Positions 1 through 9,731 of a DNA stretch of 64,000 nt are shown in pieces. Position 1 is the first letter of the stretch. Each line of letters begins with the position of its first letter. The notes under the pieces were generated by a model. It had not been told where the DNA came from. It saw only the letters and a list, made by a program, of their open reading frames with translations, and made no database searches. The stretch covers positions 124,001-188,000 of the forward strand of contig NZ_ATGG01000017.1 in NCBI RefSeq assembly GCF_000413855.1, given 5' to 3'. This stretch comes from Acinetobacter gyllenbergii CIP 110306 = MTCC 11365. Lineage in GTDB: Bacteria; Pseudomonadota; Gammaproteobacteria; Pseudomonadales; Moraxellaceae. The translations under genes and the position numbers were made by a program.

Positions 1-554
1 ATCTAGATCATCGTCTACGAGACCAAATCCGCAAAAACACGATCAGCCTGTTAAAAAAAACCGCCACCACCACTGTTATTGTCACCCATGATCCAGAAGA
101 AGCCCTGCAAATTGCAGATCAGATTATTTTGATGCATGAAGGCAAAATCATTCAAATTGGCAGCCCAAAACAACTTTATTTACAACCTGAAACACAATTC
201 GCTGCCCGTTATTTTTCGACTCTTAATGAAATACCCACTCAGCAAAATAATCAGCAACTGAGCACATTATTTGGTTCTATCAAACTCCCGCAGCACTTAA
301 GCCAAACTCAGCAGTCCATTCACTGCTATTTTCGACCGCATCAACTACGCATTCAGCATCAGCAATCTGAAGGCTTTTTAGCAGCAAAAGTCATTTCAAC
401 TACCTTTATGGGACATATGCAGCAATTACATTTACAACTGAATACTGAAGCAGTTACCTTAATTGCTCAGGTTGATCACCTACAACATTTTTCAGAACAA
501 GAAAATGTCTATGTTTCTGTTGATTTAAATACATGTTTTTACTATGCCTCTTAG
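1..554 (+). CDS. fbpC: Iron(III) ABC transporter ATP-binding protein, 3' part
   Basis: This is the C-terminal part of an ABC ATPase. The frame is open to the left edge, so the Walker A and signature motifs lie outside the window. Visible at the start are the D-loop (LDHRLRDQIR) and the H-loop switch region (VTHDPEEAL), followed by the usual 'MHEGKIIQIGSP' strand and a C-terminal regulatory (TOBE-like) domain of about 120 residues. The family hydrolyses ATP at the inner membrane to drive import. The next two genes are a ferric-type periplasmic binding protein and a double-length permease, so this is inferred to be the ATPase of an FbpABC-type iron importer. Substrate assignment rests on those neighbours. 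Other members of the spermidine/sulfate/iron ATPase group look alike in this region. Confidence 0.85.
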   Translation, partial: LDHRLRDQIRKNTISLLKKTATTTVIVTHDPEEALQIADQIILMHEGKIIQIGSPKQLYLQPETQFAARYFSTLNEIPTQQNNQQLSTLFGSIKLPQHLSQTQQSIHCYFRPHQLRIQHQQSEGFLAAKVISTTFMGHMQQLHLQLNTEAVTLIAQVDHLQHFSEQENVYVSVDLNTCFYYAS

Positions 555-620
555 CATTTAAGCCTTAATTTGCTAGATCAGCAGCTTGCTATTCAATATC
601 CTAAATATGAGTGAGACAAA

Positions 621-1640
621 ATGAAGTTACGGTTTAAGCATCGTCTAGTTTTAACGGGTCTACTTGCACTCGGGAGCAGTTGGTTACATGCCGCCCAAGT
701 CAATCTGTACACCACCCGCGAACCAGCCTTGATTCAACCCCTACTACAAGAATTTAGTAGCAAGACAGGTGTTAAGGTCAATACGGTTTTTATCAAAGAT
801 GGTTTACTTGAGCGTGTAAAAGCCGAAGGCCGTCGCTCTCCTGCAGATGTTCTACTCACCGTTGATTTTGGCAATCTAGTCGATTTAGTCGAAGGTGGTG
901 TGACCCAACCCATTCAATCAAAAATTTTAAATCAAGCGATTCCAGGTAATTTACGTGCTGCCAATGGACATTGGTATGCCCTATCCATGCGGGCTCGTGC
1001 GGTCTATGCATCAAAAGAACGCGCCCCATTGACTGCAATCAATTATGAAGAACTGGCCAACCCGAAATGGAAAGGTAAAATCTGTATTCGTTCTGGCAGT
1101 CATGTCTATAACACCAGCCTAATTGCGGCTTATATTGCGCATCATGGTGAAAAAGCCACTGAACAATGGCTACGTGGGGTCAAAGCCAATTTGGCACGAC
1201 CAGCTAGTGGTGGTGATCGTGACGTGGCACGCGATATCTTGGGTAAAATCTGCGATATTGGTGTTGCAAACACTTACTATGTGGGTCGTATGCGTACAGG
1301 AAATGATGTTGAACAGCAACGCTGGGGCAATGCCATCAACGTCGTTCTCCCTCGTTTTAGCAATGGCGGAACCCATGTCAATGTCTCTGGTGCGGCTGTC
1401 GCCAAGAATGCACCGAATGCTCAACAAGCGATCCAGTTACTTGAGTTCTTAGCTTCTGACCACGCGCAAGCCATCTACGCACAAAGTGGCTTCGAATATC
1501 CAGTTAAACCTGGAGTCAAAATAGACCCTGTAATTGCCAGCTTTGGTAAATTGAATGTCGATACAATACGCTTGAGTGATATCGCTCGATACCGTAAAAC
1601 AGCCAATCTTTTGGTCGATAAAGTACAGTTTAATCATTAA
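621..1640 (+). CDS. fbpA: Periplasmic iron(III)-binding protein of ABC transporter
   Basis: A 339-residue protein with a clear signal peptide: basic start, hydrophobic stretch, and likely cleavage after 'WLHA'. The mature part begins with 'AQVNLYTTREP', typical of the FbpA/FutA family of ferric-binding proteins, which carry Fe3+ across the periplasm to a membrane permease. The pair of adjacent tyrosines in 'ANTYYVGRM' matches the iron-ligand tyrosines of that family. Length is normal. A purine-rich GAGTGAG stretch precedes the ATG. It lies between the ATPase (66 bp upstream) and the permease (about 74 bp downstream), forming an operon in the order C-A-B. No Fur-box-like palindrome is visible immediately upstream, so iron control, if present, probably acts at a promoter outside the window. 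Confidence 0.9.
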   Translation: MKLRFKHRLVLTGLLALGSSWLHAAQVNLYTTREPALIQPLLQEFSSKTGVKVNTVFIKDGLLERVKAEGRRSPADVLLTVDFGNLVDLVEGGVTQPIQSKILNQAIPGNLRAANGHWYALSMRARAVYASKERAPLTAINYEELANPKWKGKICIRSGSHVYNTSLIAAYIAHHGEKATEQWLRGVKANLARPASGGDRDVARDILGKICDIGVANTYYVGRMRTGNDVEQQRWGNAINVVLPRFSNGGTHVNVSGAAVAKNAPNAQQAIQLLEFLASDHAQAIYAQSGFEYPVKPGVKIDPVIASFGKLNVDTIRLSDIARYRKTANLLVDKVQFNH

Positions 1641-1714
1641 ATCGCATCAGCAAGGCGGCATTAACTTGCCACCTTGCTTCACTCAGCTTCATATTCTGTA
1701 AATTGACACTCTTG

Positions 1715-3349
1715 ATGATAAGTAATAAATCTGTATTCCCATCATTATTTTCGCTCAGTGGACTTTTCACGATACTTGCCTGCTTACCTATATTGGCGCT
1801 GATTTGGTCCGCATTACAAGGCAATAGTGAGATTTGGGAGCATTTGATTCGATATATACTGCCTCCTACATTAGTGGATACCACTTTATTATTATTGGGG
1901 GTAGGTCTACTCACGATCTTGATTGGAACAGGAAGTGCATGGCTGGTCACGGCTTATCAGTTTAGAGGACGTGCTTTTTTAAATTGGGCGCTATTACTAC
2001 CATTGGCTGTCCCCACCTATATCATTGCCTATAGCTATATTGACCTGTTACATCCCATTGGCCCGATACAAAGTATGCTCGGCACTTGGTTCGGATGGGA
2101 TAGACAACCGGATTGGTTTCCCAATATTCGTACCGTATGGGGATGTATTTTCTTATTAAGCTTTGTCCTGTATCCCTACGTTTATTTAAGTACCCGTGCC
2201 ATGTTTCTCATGCAATCTGCCAGTTTGATTGAAGTAGCACGTAGTCTTGGCCTCAAACCGAATCAAGTTTTCACTCGCGTCGCCATTCCACTGGCTCGAC
2301 CAGCCATTGCGGTAGGTGCCAGTTTAGCGCTAATGGAGACCATTAATGATATTGGTGCAACTGAGTTTTTGGGTGTAAAAACGCTGACCTTATCCATTTA
2401 TTCCACATGGACCAATCAGTCCGATTTAGCCAGCGCCGCTCAAATTGCCATTTTTATGCTCATGATTATTACATTCTTGGTGATTATTGAACGGTTTGGG
2501 CGCCGTAAACAGCGCTATATGAATTCAGCACAACGTAGCAAACTCATGCCTGCTCAACCGATCACTGGTATGAAGGCATTGCTTTTGTTTGGACTTGGTT
2601 TTATTCCCGTTGCTATTGGTTTTCTCATTCCAACCAGTTATTTAGTCGCTGAATCGTATAAACGCCTACAATATGCAGGCTTTTCTCCTGAATTATTACA
2701 AGCTTCAATCAACACTTTAAGCTTGGCAAGTATTGCAACCTTCATTACAGTTCTCATCGCTTTTTTGATTGTCAGTGCCGCACGTTTTAATCAGAACACA
2801 TGGTTCAGCCGTATTTCCAGCTTAGGTTATGCCATTCCTGGAACCGTCTTAGCCATTGGATTGATGCTTTCTCTGGGTGCAATTGACCATGCTGTTGCGG
2901 ACTTTCTTGAGTTTCAACTGGGTATCCATACCGGATTATTATTTCTAGGCACTACTTTTACTTTAATTTATGCCTATTGTGTTCGCTTTCTCGCGATTGC
3001 GATTGGTGGCATTGAGTCCGGATACAATCGTATCCATCCTGTTTTTGATGATGCAGCAAAAAACTTGGGGCACAACCGATCCGCAACACTATGGCGAGTA
3101 CATTTACCTTTATTACGCCCTGCAATGATTTCTGCTGCATTACTGATCTTTGTCGATTGTATGAAGGAATTACCCGCAACTCTCTTACTTCGACCACTGA
3201 ATCTGGAGACACTGGCCACACAACTCTATGCAGAAGCATCCAGAGGAACTTATGAAGATGGTGCAATTGCCGCTTTATTGATTGTAGTGGTTGGACTCAT
3301 TCCAGTCATCTTATTGGCACGTATAGGTCAATCCATCCAACAAAAATAA
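1715..3349 (+). CDS. fbpB: Iron(III) ABC transporter permease, fused two-domain type
   Basis: About 544 residues with roughly twelve hydrophobic segments and two copies of the binding-protein-dependent permease domain. Each carries the EAA-type cytoplasmic loop: 'EVARSLGLKPNQVFTRVAIP' near residue 180 and 'DAAKNLGHNRSATLWRVHLP' near residue 445. That duplication is typical of FbpB/SfuB iron permeases. It forms the inner-membrane channel that takes iron from the binding protein. The ATG at 1715 is chosen. A TTG at 1703 in the same frame would add four residues, and neither start has a convincing ribosome site. It is the last gene of the operon, and a strong hairpin terminator follows. Confidence 0.88.
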   Translation: MISNKSVFPSLFSLSGLFTILACLPILALIWSALQGNSEIWEHLIRYILPPTLVDTTLLLLGVGLLTILIGTGSAWLVTAYQFRGRAFLNWALLLPLAVPTYIIAYSYIDLLHPIGPIQSMLGTWFGWDRQPDWFPNIRTVWGCIFLLSFVLYPYVYLSTRAMFLMQSASLIEVARSLGLKPNQVFTRVAIPLARPAIAVGASLALMETINDIGATEFLGVKTLTLSIYSTWTNQSDLASAAQIAIFMLMIITFLVIIERFGRRKQRYMNSAQRSKLMPAQPITGMKALLLFGLGFIPVAIGFLIPTSYLVAESYKRLQYAGFSPELLQASINTLSLASIATFITVLIAFLIVSAARFNQNTWFSRISSLGYAIPGTVLAIGLMLSLGAIDHAVADFLEFQLGIHTGLLFLGTTFTLIYAYCVRFLAIAIGGIESGYNRIHPVFDDAAKNLGHNRSATLWRVHLPLLRPAMISAALLIFVDCMKELPATLLLRPLNLETLATQLYAEASRGTYEDGAIAALLIVVVGLIPVILLARIGQSIQQK

Positions 3350-3369
3350 AATCCTTCGTTGCATCACAA

Positions 3370-3400
3370 AAAAAGACCTCAAATATTTGAGGTCTTTTTT
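3370..3400. terminator. Bidirectional rho-independent terminator
   Basis: A perfect inverted repeat (AAAAAGACCTCAAAT / ATTTGAGGTCTTTTT) with an A-tract on the left and T-tract on the right. It lies between the convergent iron permease gene and proB and can serve both strands. Confidence 0.9.
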
Positions 3401-3423
3401 AATGCCATGAGATTATAGCAATA

Positions 3424-4557
3424 TTAATAAATGGCCATATGATCTCGATGAATCATTTCTAGCGAACGTGCTTCACCCAGTACCTGATAGACTTTTTCTG
3501 ATGACAAACCTTTAATCATTTCGGCTGAACGTGAACTAAAATTCACACGTCCCACGGCAATACGACCACCGTTTTTATCGACGCATTCAACCACATCACC
3601 ACGATCAAAATGCCCTTCAATTGCTTTAACGCCAACGGGTAACAGACTACGATGTTTCAGCTTAATCGCTTCAACCGCACCATCATCAATCACCAAACGA
3701 CCCGCAGTTTGCAAATGCGCAGCCAGCCATTGCTGATGTGCAGTCACACGGTCATTGTCAGTGGTGAATAAGGTACCCAACATCTCACCCGCCATTAAGC
3801 GTGCCAACACGTTGTCGCTTTCACCACTGGCAATCAAAGTTGGACAACCTGATCGTGCTGCAAGACGTGCTGCACGGACTTTGGTAACCATGCCTCCACG
3901 ACCTAGCACACCGCCACCGCCTGCCATTTCAAACAGGCTATCATCCAATGCACGAACAGCAGAGAACAATTTAGCATTTGGATTGCTACGCGGATCTGAG
4001 TCAAACATGCCTTGTTGGTCGGTCAGAATAATCAATAATTCCGCTTGTACTTGTCCTGCAACCATCGCCGCCAAAGTATCATTATCACCAAAGCGAATTT
4101 CATCAGTTGATACGGTGTCATTTTCATTGATGACAGGAATGACATGCCAATCAATCAGGTTTTGCAAAGCATCACAAGAGTTGAGATAACGACGACGATC
4201 AGCAAGATCATCATGTGTAAGTAACACTTGTGCCGTTTGAATACCATGTTGATCCAATACGCTAGACCAAGTATGGATCAAGCCCATTTGACCAATGGCA
4301 GCACAAGCTTGCAAACTGGGTAGATCAGTGGGTCGACTCGCAAGTTTCATGCGTACCATCCCTTCTGCCACTGCACCTGAAGACACGAGAATAATCTCAT
4401 GTCCAGCATTGTGTAGATCTGCAATTTGTTTCGCCCAATGCGAAATTGCATTTAAATCTAAACCTTGCCCATTTGCAGTCAGTAAAGATGATCCGATTTT
4501 AACAACGATTCGTTTACACGCATTGAGCTGACGTTGCCCATCGACCACTTCTATCAT
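3424..4557 (-). CDS. proB: Glutamate 5-kinase
   Basis: A 377-residue protein catalysing ATP-dependent phosphorylation of glutamate, the first step of proline synthesis, in the cytoplasm. The amino-acid-kinase domain starts with '[10 protein letters not shown]', followed by '[11 protein letters not shown]' and the 'NENDTV' substrate loop near residue 145. A C-terminal PUA domain of about 100 residues ('[14 protein letters not shown]... LLPVGV') gives the full E. coli-like length. The ATG is preceded by GAGGG at good spacing. The gene begins 15 bp after the end of obgE on the same strand, so the two are probably cotranscribed. This is a common arrangement in gammaproteobacteria. Confidence 0.96.
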   Translation of the reverse strand: MIEVVDGQRQLNACKRIVVKIGSSLLTANGQGLDLNAISHWAKQIADLHNAGHEIILVSSGAVAEGMVRMKLASRPTDLPSLQACAAIGQMGLIHTWSSVLDQHGIQTAQVLLTHDDLADRRRYLNSCDALQNLIDWHVIPVINENDTVSTDEIRFGDNDTLAAMVAGQVQAELLIILTDQQGMFDSDPRSNPNAKLFSAVRALDDSLFEMAGGGGVLGRGGMVTKVRAARLAARSGCPTLIASGESDNVLARLMAGEMLGTLFTTDNDRVTAHQQWLAAHLQTAGRLVIDDGAVEAIKLKHRSLLPVGVKAIEGHFDRGDVVECVDKNGGRIAVGRVNFSSRSAEMIKGLSSEKVYQVLGEARSLEMIHRDHMAIY

Positions 4558-4572
4558 TTTTCCCTCGGTTTA

Positions 4573-5790
4573 CTAGTCACGAATGTAGATACTTTCTACA
4601 TCGCCTTCATCCTCATCATCATCAAAGTCTTCATCATCGTCCAAGCCTGCTTCACGCTGAGCTTTACGCAGGGCACGATAGGCTTCTTTTGCTGCGATGG
4701 TTTGTTCACGTGTTTCAGCTTCAAGCTGCTCACGGAATGCTTTCACTTCTGCTGCATATTCAGGATCTTCAAGTTCACGCTCACGTTGCTGCTCGATCTG
4801 ATCCATTAAGTAATACACAACATCTTTGGTTCCTTCTGACATCAAACCAGATGTCTTAAATACAGGACCCTTCCACTGCAATTCATCAAGAATGTGCTGA
4901 CACCATTCTTCTTTAGACTCTTCAGGCAATTGGTCAAGTTTGTTCAACACCAATACCACTGGAAGTTTTGCCAGTGTTGGAGAGAACTTCTCTAATTCAC
5001 CTAAAATTGCGCGTGCATTGTGTGCAGGATCTGAACCGTCAATGGGTTGAACATCCACAATATGCAACAAGATACGCGTACGCGCCAAATGCTTCAGGAA
5101 GCGAATCCCTAGACCAGCACCTTCAGCAGCACCTTCGATCAATCCTGGAATATCTGCCATCACAAATGAACGATGACGATCCGCATCAACCACGCCAAGA
5201 TTTGGAACCATCGTGGTAAACGGATAATCAGCAACTTTTGGTTTTGCCGCGCTGACTGCACGAATAAATGTTGATTTACCCGCATTCGGCATACCCAGTA
5301 AGCCGACATCTGCCAATACTTTCAACTCTAAACGAACTTCGCGGTATTCACCTTTAATCCCATGCGTACACTTACGTGGCGAACGGTTGGTTGATGATTT
5401 AAAGTGAGTATTTCCTAAACCACCATCACCACCATGGGCAACTTTTACACGCTGACCATCAGCAATCAAGTCACCAATGATGTCGCCAGATTCAGTATCA
5501 ACGATGGTTGTACCAACAGGTACTTTTAAAATAACGTCTTCACCGCCACGGCCAGAACAATTCGCACCCGAACCATTTTTACCGCGTTCTGCACGATAAC
5601 GACGTGTATAACGGTAATCTACAAGTGTGCTGGTATCATCATCTGCTTGGATGTAAATACTTCCGCCACGTCCCCCATCTCCGCCATCTGGACCACCAAA
5701 AGGGACAAATTTTTCACGGCGAAAACTGGCTACGCCATTGCCACCGTCGCCAGCCTCTACGATAATGACTGCTTCATCAACAAAGCGCAT
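4573..5790 (-). CDS. obgE: Obg family GTPase (CgtA/ObgE)
   Basis: A 405-residue essential GTPase linked to late 50S ribosome assembly and stress control. The glycine-rich Obg fold occupies about residues 1-158 (many 'GGDGG' and 'GRGG' turns). The G domain follows, with the G1 loop [10 protein letters not shown], the G3 region [12 protein letters not shown] and NKLD as G4. The C-terminal tail is strongly acidic ('[14 protein letters not shown]'), as is common in this family. It is followed by proB after 15 bp. No other start fits as well as the ATG at 5790, because the Obg fold begins directly with 'MRFVDEAVI'. Confidence 0.97.
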   Translation of the reverse strand: MRFVDEAVIIVEAGDGGNGVASFRREKFVPFGGPDGGDGGRGGSIYIQADDDTSTLVDYRYTRRYRAERGKNGSGANCSGRGGEDVILKVPVGTTIVDTESGDIIGDLIADGQRVKVAHGGDGGLGNTHFKSSTNRSPRKCTHGIKGEYREVRLELKVLADVGLLGMPNAGKSTFIRAVSAAKPKVADYPFTTMVPNLGVVDADRHRSFVMADIPGLIEGAAEGAGLGIRFLKHLARTRILLHIVDVQPIDGSDPAHNARAILGELEKFSPTLAKLPVVLVLNKLDQLPEESKEEWCQHILDELQWKGPVFKTSGLMSEGTKDVVYYLMDQIEQQRERELEDPEYAAEVKAFREQLEAETREQTIAAKEAYRALRKAQREAGLDDDEDFDDDEDEGDVESIYIRD

Positions 5791-5942
5791 GTGCCAATCC
5801 TCAAACTCTTAAAAGCGGACTATTTTGCCACATTTTAAGAAAATTCTCGAATAGAAAAATCAGCAAATTGATTTTTTTAAACTTATTCTTTGTTCAATCT
5901 GTATTTTTACTATTTTTAATACTTACAAAAGACAGTGAGAAC

Positions 5943-6419
5943 TTAATTCATCGCAAAATTAACGTCTGGCCAATAACAATGCACTGAGACTAAAGTCCCT
6001 TTTTTCTCAACATCGAGTCCAGCATATTCTTTGTTTTGCTGAAAATTAAATTTGAGCTTGGCAAAGTTCTTTTGCGCTTTAAGCGTCGATAAATCAAAGT
6101 AAAGTGTTTGATTCATTTGCTTCGCCATATTTCCATAAGAAAACTCAATTTTCTTCACTGGAACACCAAGATACTCAACATTCTTTAAGAAGAAGGTATT
6201 GCTGACGTAAGCTCGCTCCTCAACAAATTTATTTTTAATAACATAAGGCTTTATCACTTTAGCAACGCTAGGAAATTCATATAGATCATAATCATCACGG
6301 ATAGCACAATCTTTTTCATAACGATCCTGCATAAATAGCTTCAAATCATATACCGCTGCTTTTGTATAAGTTGGAACCACAACCAAACTGATTAACAAAG
6401 CCCCAAAAGATTTTTTCAT
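5943..6419 (-). CDS. Exported protein of unknown function
   Basis: I do not recognise the family. The chosen ATG (6419) has AGAG upstream and gives a 158-residue protein starting MKKSFGALLISLVVV, a signal peptide with likely cleavage after 'YTKA'. An in-frame ATG 39 bp further upstream would put a hydrophilic tail before the signal and is disfavoured. The mature part has two cysteines ('KDCAIRDD' and 'SVHCYWPDV', the latter close to the C-terminus) that could form a disulfide. It is rich in Lys, Tyr and Phe. The gene follows the two repeat-protein genes on the same strand after 47 bp, so it may be the third gene of that envelope operon. A periplasmic location is inferred. Confidence 0.75.
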   Translation of the reverse strand: MKKSFGALLISLVVVPTYTKAAVYDLKLFMQDRYEKDCAIRDDYDLYEFPSVAKVIKPYVIKNKFVEERAYVSNTFFLKNVEYLGVPVKKIEFSYGNMAKQMNQTLYFDLSTLKAQKNFAKLKFNFQQNKEYAGLDVEKKGTLVSVHCYWPDVNFAMN

Positions 6420-6466
6420 TTTATTTGTCTCTTTTAAATGATAAAAAATGATTAACAATATAGCGT

Positions 6467-7147
6467 CTATGGCCTGACATTCTTTAACGGTAATTCCATC
6501 TGCATATCCAAATTGGCTTTGGTTTGCTGTACCGAGTTATACATGATCGCATCGAAAGAAGAAATATTGCTCATGTTAATCGCATCATTCATATAAAAGC
6601 TTGGCTTAAATTGATGCTTCACAGGTAAATCAACTGACTCATCAAAAGCAAAATAAACCGGCCCATCAAACACAATTTTCACAGGAACGGTATACGTGCG
6701 TTTCAATTGAAATGGAATATCCAATTTGACAGGAATATCCAGGCTCAAAGGAAACTTGGGTAATAATTTATTTTGATAGATCAAATCTGTACTGGTTTCA
6801 ATCGGTACCACTTCATCGACTTTCAACATGGTTTCGTAGTTGATATCCACGGTAATTGGCGTTTCTACCTCAAAACTCAGATCGGCCAAATACTTCCCTT
6901 TTAATGGCAAGTGTAAGGTTCGATCAATATTCAAAACCGTATTGAGCTGACCTTCCGATTTCACTCTTAAATGATCACCGACTTGAATCTTAGTTCCCAA
7001 AGACTCAGGCAAACGAATATCCGCTTGCTGGGCGGAAACAATCAAGGACGCCTGAATATTCAAATAGAACCAAAATAAAATCGCCACCAAAGTGGTCACG
7101 ATCACAAAACTGATCAATAAGCTTTTAAGCGATTTGGTGATATCCAT
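6467..7147 (-). CDS. Membrane-anchored protein with proline-spaced beta-type repeats (copy 2)
   Basis: A 226-residue protein of unknown family. One N-terminal membrane segment (about residues 9-30, no cleavage site apparent) is followed by an entirely non-cytoplasmic-looking body. That body is built of short hydrophobic strands, each introduced by Pro plus Ile/Val/Leu: 'VVPIETS', 'FPLSLDIPVKLDIPFQL', 'TVPVKIVFDGPV', 'VDLPVKHQF', 'MELPLKN'. It is related to the upstream gene's product over most of its length. Its ATG overlaps that gene's stop (TAATG), indicating translational coupling. The pattern suggests an elongated beta structure in the periplasm anchored to the inner membrane. A role in the envelope is inference only. 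Confidence 0.75.
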   Translation of the reverse strand: MDITKSLKSLLISFVIVTTLVAILFWFYLNIQASLIVSAQQADIRLPESLGTKIQVGDHLRVKSEGQLNTVLNIDRTLHLPLKGKYLADLSFEVETPITVDINYETMLKVDEVVPIETSTDLIYQNKLLPKFPLSLDIPVKLDIPFQLKRTYTVPVKIVFDGPVYFAFDESVDLPVKHQFKPSFYMNDAINMSNISSFDAIMYNSVQQTKANLDMQMELPLKNVRP

Positions 7148-7890
7148 TACTCACCTGCTTTTAAATCATGTTGAGCGGCTGGCACTTCGACAGGTGGTGC
7201 TTTGACACGATCCAAATACATGGTCGAGAGCGGAATTTTTAATTCTCCCTGTGCAATTTTAACAGGTAAGGTATTTTTAACATCCACCGAGGCATTCAGC
7301 TCAGAGGTAATCGGAACATTCAAATTGCCTTGAATTGGAATATTGGCATTCAGTTGCGCTTTCAACGGAATATTCAAGTTTTCCTTGAGTTCGGTACGCA
7401 CAGGCGCATCAAACTTTAAATGGACTTTTTGCTGTAAAGGCACTTGAATATCAATCGGCACGTCCAATTGCAATGGAATCGAACCTTTTAAGGGCAAAGT
7501 CACATCTTTACCCAGAATTTTAACCTGAACCTTGGTATCAATCGGTAGGCTTTGATTGACCTTAATGGTTTCTTTCACAGGAATCGTGGTACTGATCGGG
7601 ACAACATTATCGAAATAAACCCGTGGCGTCAGTGTTTGAGTCAGTGGAACATTGAGTTGTTCATTAATTGGGATCTTGGCATCGACACGTCCATTCACAT
7701 CCACATTGAGCGCATCTTTAACTTTGACCCGAACCTGTAACGGTTCTTGCAAGTCGATTGCGACATCTTGATTCTTCAATGGAATATAAATATTAAAATG
7801 CTTAAACACCCACATTGCGATGTATACGCCACACAAGTTGGCAACCACAATTAAAGCAAATACCACGAACAAACGTCTGAACTGCAACAA
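7147..7890 (-). CDS. Membrane-anchored protein with proline-spaced beta-type repeats (copy 1)
   Basis: A 247-residue protein. The membrane anchor lies at about residues 7-29 (FRRLFVVFALIVVANLCGVY). The rest is almost only alternating hydrophobic strands punctuated by IP/VP/LP pairs: 'AKIPINEQLNVPL', 'VVPISTTIPVKETI', 'TLPLKGSIPLQLDVPI', 'LNIPLKAQLNANIPIQ', 'LNVPITSELNASVDV'. There are no cysteines after the anchor, no catalytic-looking motif, and a short 'PPVEVPAAQHDLKAGE' tail. It is coupled to its paralogue downstream by a one-base stop/start overlap. I do not recognise a named family. An extended periplasmic beta-solenoid or beta-groove is a reasonable structural guess. It is transcribed away from the GAPDH terminator. 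Confidence 0.75.
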   Translation of the reverse strand: MLQFRRLFVVFALIVVANLCGVYIAMWVFKHFNIYIPLKNQDVAIDLQEPLQVRVKVKDALNVDVNGRVDAKIPINEQLNVPLTQTLTPRVYFDNVVPISTTIPVKETIKVNQSLPIDTKVQVKILGKDVTLPLKGSIPLQLDVPIDIQVPLQQKVHLKFDAPVRTELKENLNIPLKAQLNANIPIQGNLNVPITSELNASVDVKNTLPVKIAQGELKIPLSTMYLDRVKAPPVEVPAAQHDLKAGE

Positions 7891-7978
7891 TGATCTATCC
7901 TTCGATTAATTATTTCCCTTTTCCCCTATTCTTATCGATTTTTATGTTTAATTCAGCATATATTCTGTACAGTCAATA

Positions 7979-8008
7979 AAAAAGCCCAGTTAAAAACTGG
8001 GCTTTTTG
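7979..8008. terminator. Rho-independent terminator after the GAPDH gene
   Basis: Stem AAGCCCAGTT / AACTGGGCTT with poly-A on one side and poly-T on the other. It is positioned 20 bp past the stop of the minus-strand GAPDH gene. Confidence 0.9.
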
Positions 8009-8027
8009 TTATCGCTTTGCGAACAAA

Positions 8028-9485
8028 TTATGCATTTGTTTCAGCAGGAACTTTCGCATAGCTCACGCCACACATTTGTTCAGCAATACGTAATACTTGG
8101 CAGCTATAACCCACTTCGTTATCGTACCAAACATAAGCAGTTAAACGTGTACCAGAAGCGATTGTTGCTTGCGCATCAAAAACACCCGCTGTACGCGAAC
8201 CAATAAAGTCGCTTGATACAACTTCAGTGGAGTTGGTATAGCCGATTTGACCTTGTAACTTCGAGTTGATCGAGATTTGACGAATGTATTCGTTCACTTC
8301 TTCACGATCAATTTCTTTCTCTAAATTCAAGTTCAGGATTGCAAGTGAAACGTTTGGAGTCGGTACACGGACCGAGTTACCTGTTAACTTGCCTTTAAGA
8401 CCTGGCAATGCTTTTGCAACGGCTTTTGCAGCACCAGTTTCAGTAATCACCATGTTCAATGTTGCAGCACGACCACGACGGTCTGCTTTATGGTAGTTAT
8501 CAATTAAGTTTTGGTCGTTTGTGAACGAGTGAACTGTTTCAACATGACCATTTAATACTTTGTATTTGTCGTCTAAAACTTTTAACACAGGTGTAATTGC
8601 GTTAGTTGTACAGCTTGCAGCAGAGATAATCTTGTCTTCATCTAAGATATCACCGTTGTTCACACCAAATACAACGTTTTTCATTTCGCCTTTACTTGGT
8701 GCAGTTAAGACGACACGTGCAATACCAGCACATTTCAAGTGTTGGCTTAAGCCTTCAGCATCACGCCATTTACCTGTATTGTCGATCAGAAGTGCGTTAT
8801 CAATACCATAAGCGGTGTAATCTACTTCGCTTGGGCTTGATGCATAAATCACTTTAATGAATTGTCCATTTGCAATGATTGCTTCGTTTTCTTCATCAAC
8901 AGAAATCGTACCGTCGAAAGTACCGTGAATCGAGTCGCGACGTAATAAAGAAGCACGTTTCGCCAAGTCACCGTCAGAAGATTTACGGACTACAATTGCT
9001 TTTAAGCTTAAACCACGGCCTAAACCTGATTGGCTGATGATTAAGCGCGCCAAGATACGACCGATACGACCAAAACCGTAAAGGACAACATCTTTAGGTG
9101 CAGCAGTTGCAGCATTGCCTTGAATTGAAGCAACCGCTTGTGCAACAAAAGCGTCTACATCGCCACCTTGGTTTTTATATTCAACAGCAAGTTTACCGAT
9201 ATCAACTTCAGCCGAACCGATATTGTCAACTTTCATTAACGCTTCCAAAATTGGGAAGGTATTTACCACTGAAAGTTCAACATCAAGCATACGTGTGCGA
9301 CGATGCGTTTTAAGAATTTGAATAACCGAACGGTTAATTAAAGAGCGTCCATAAACAGAAACAACAATATTTTTCTCACGGTATAATTGACCGATTAAGG
9401 TAATCATACGTTCCGCGATTTCTTCACGGTTTTTCCAACGACCTTGGTGTTCAGCGTGTAGGGCAACGATTGTTTCTTTGCTCAC
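8028..9485 (-). CDS. gap: Glyceraldehyde-3-phosphate dehydrogenase, long type with N-terminal extension
   Basis: A 485-residue protein whose residues about 128-470 form a complete GAPDH: Rossmann start 'VVLYGFGRIGR', catalytic cysteine in 'SAASCTTNAITPV', 'RAATLNMVITETGAA' phosphate site and 'WYDNEVGYS' near the end. It interconverts glyceraldehyde-3-phosphate and 1,3-bisphosphoglycerate with NAD(P). Before the Rossmann fold is a helical extension of about 125 residues that classic 330-residue GAPDHs lack. Long forms of this kind are known in Pseudomonas and Acinetobacter. The start is GTG, supported by AGAGGA seven bases upstream. Direction of use (gluconeogenic or glycolytic) cannot be read from the sequence. 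It stands alone with its own terminator. Confidence 0.93.
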   Translation of the reverse strand: MSKETIVALHAEHQGRWKNREEIAERMITLIGQLYREKNIVVSVYGRSLINRSVIQILKTHRRTRMLDVELSVVNTFPILEALMKVDNIGSAEVDIGKLAVEYKNQGGDVDAFVAQAVASIQGNAATAAPKDVVLYGFGRIGRILARLIISQSGLGRGLSLKAIVVRKSSDGDLAKRASLLRRDSIHGTFDGTISVDEENEAIIANGQFIKVIYASSPSEVDYTAYGIDNALLIDNTGKWRDAEGLSQHLKCAGIARVVLTAPSKGEMKNVVFGVNNGDILDEDKIISAASCTTNAITPVLKVLDDKYKVLNGHVETVHSFTNDQNLIDNYHKADRRGRAATLNMVITETGAAKAVAKALPGLKGKLTGNSVRVPTPNVSLAILNLNLEKEIDREEVNEYIRQISINSKLQGQIGYTNSTEVVSSDFIGSRTAGVFDAQATIASGTRLTAYVWYDNEVGYSCQVLRIAEQMCGVSYAKVPAETNA

Positions 9486-9731
9486 AGTTACGTCCTCTAA
9501 TTTATATATACTGGGCGTGAATTTTTAAAACGCCATTATTGTAATAGAATTATCATCAAGATTGAATCAAAAGCTGTTAAACGGGCTAAGATTTTGTCCT
9601 AATTGACTATAAATTCATAAAATACCTATAATTATTTTTGTGAATTTTGGTAAAAATCTTTTCCTATCATCATAATAGCGCTGGTTTCGCTCACAGCAAT
9701 AACAATTTTACTGATCATTCTGATGCTCAAA

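Noticed and set aside
1170..1452. Overlapping frames on both strands in fbpA
   Set aside because: fbpA is fully explained by family motifs in its own frame; these are out-of-frame shadows.
3755..4189. 144-codon plus-strand frame inside proB
   Set aside because: Complement of a well-supported kinase gene, with no start signals.
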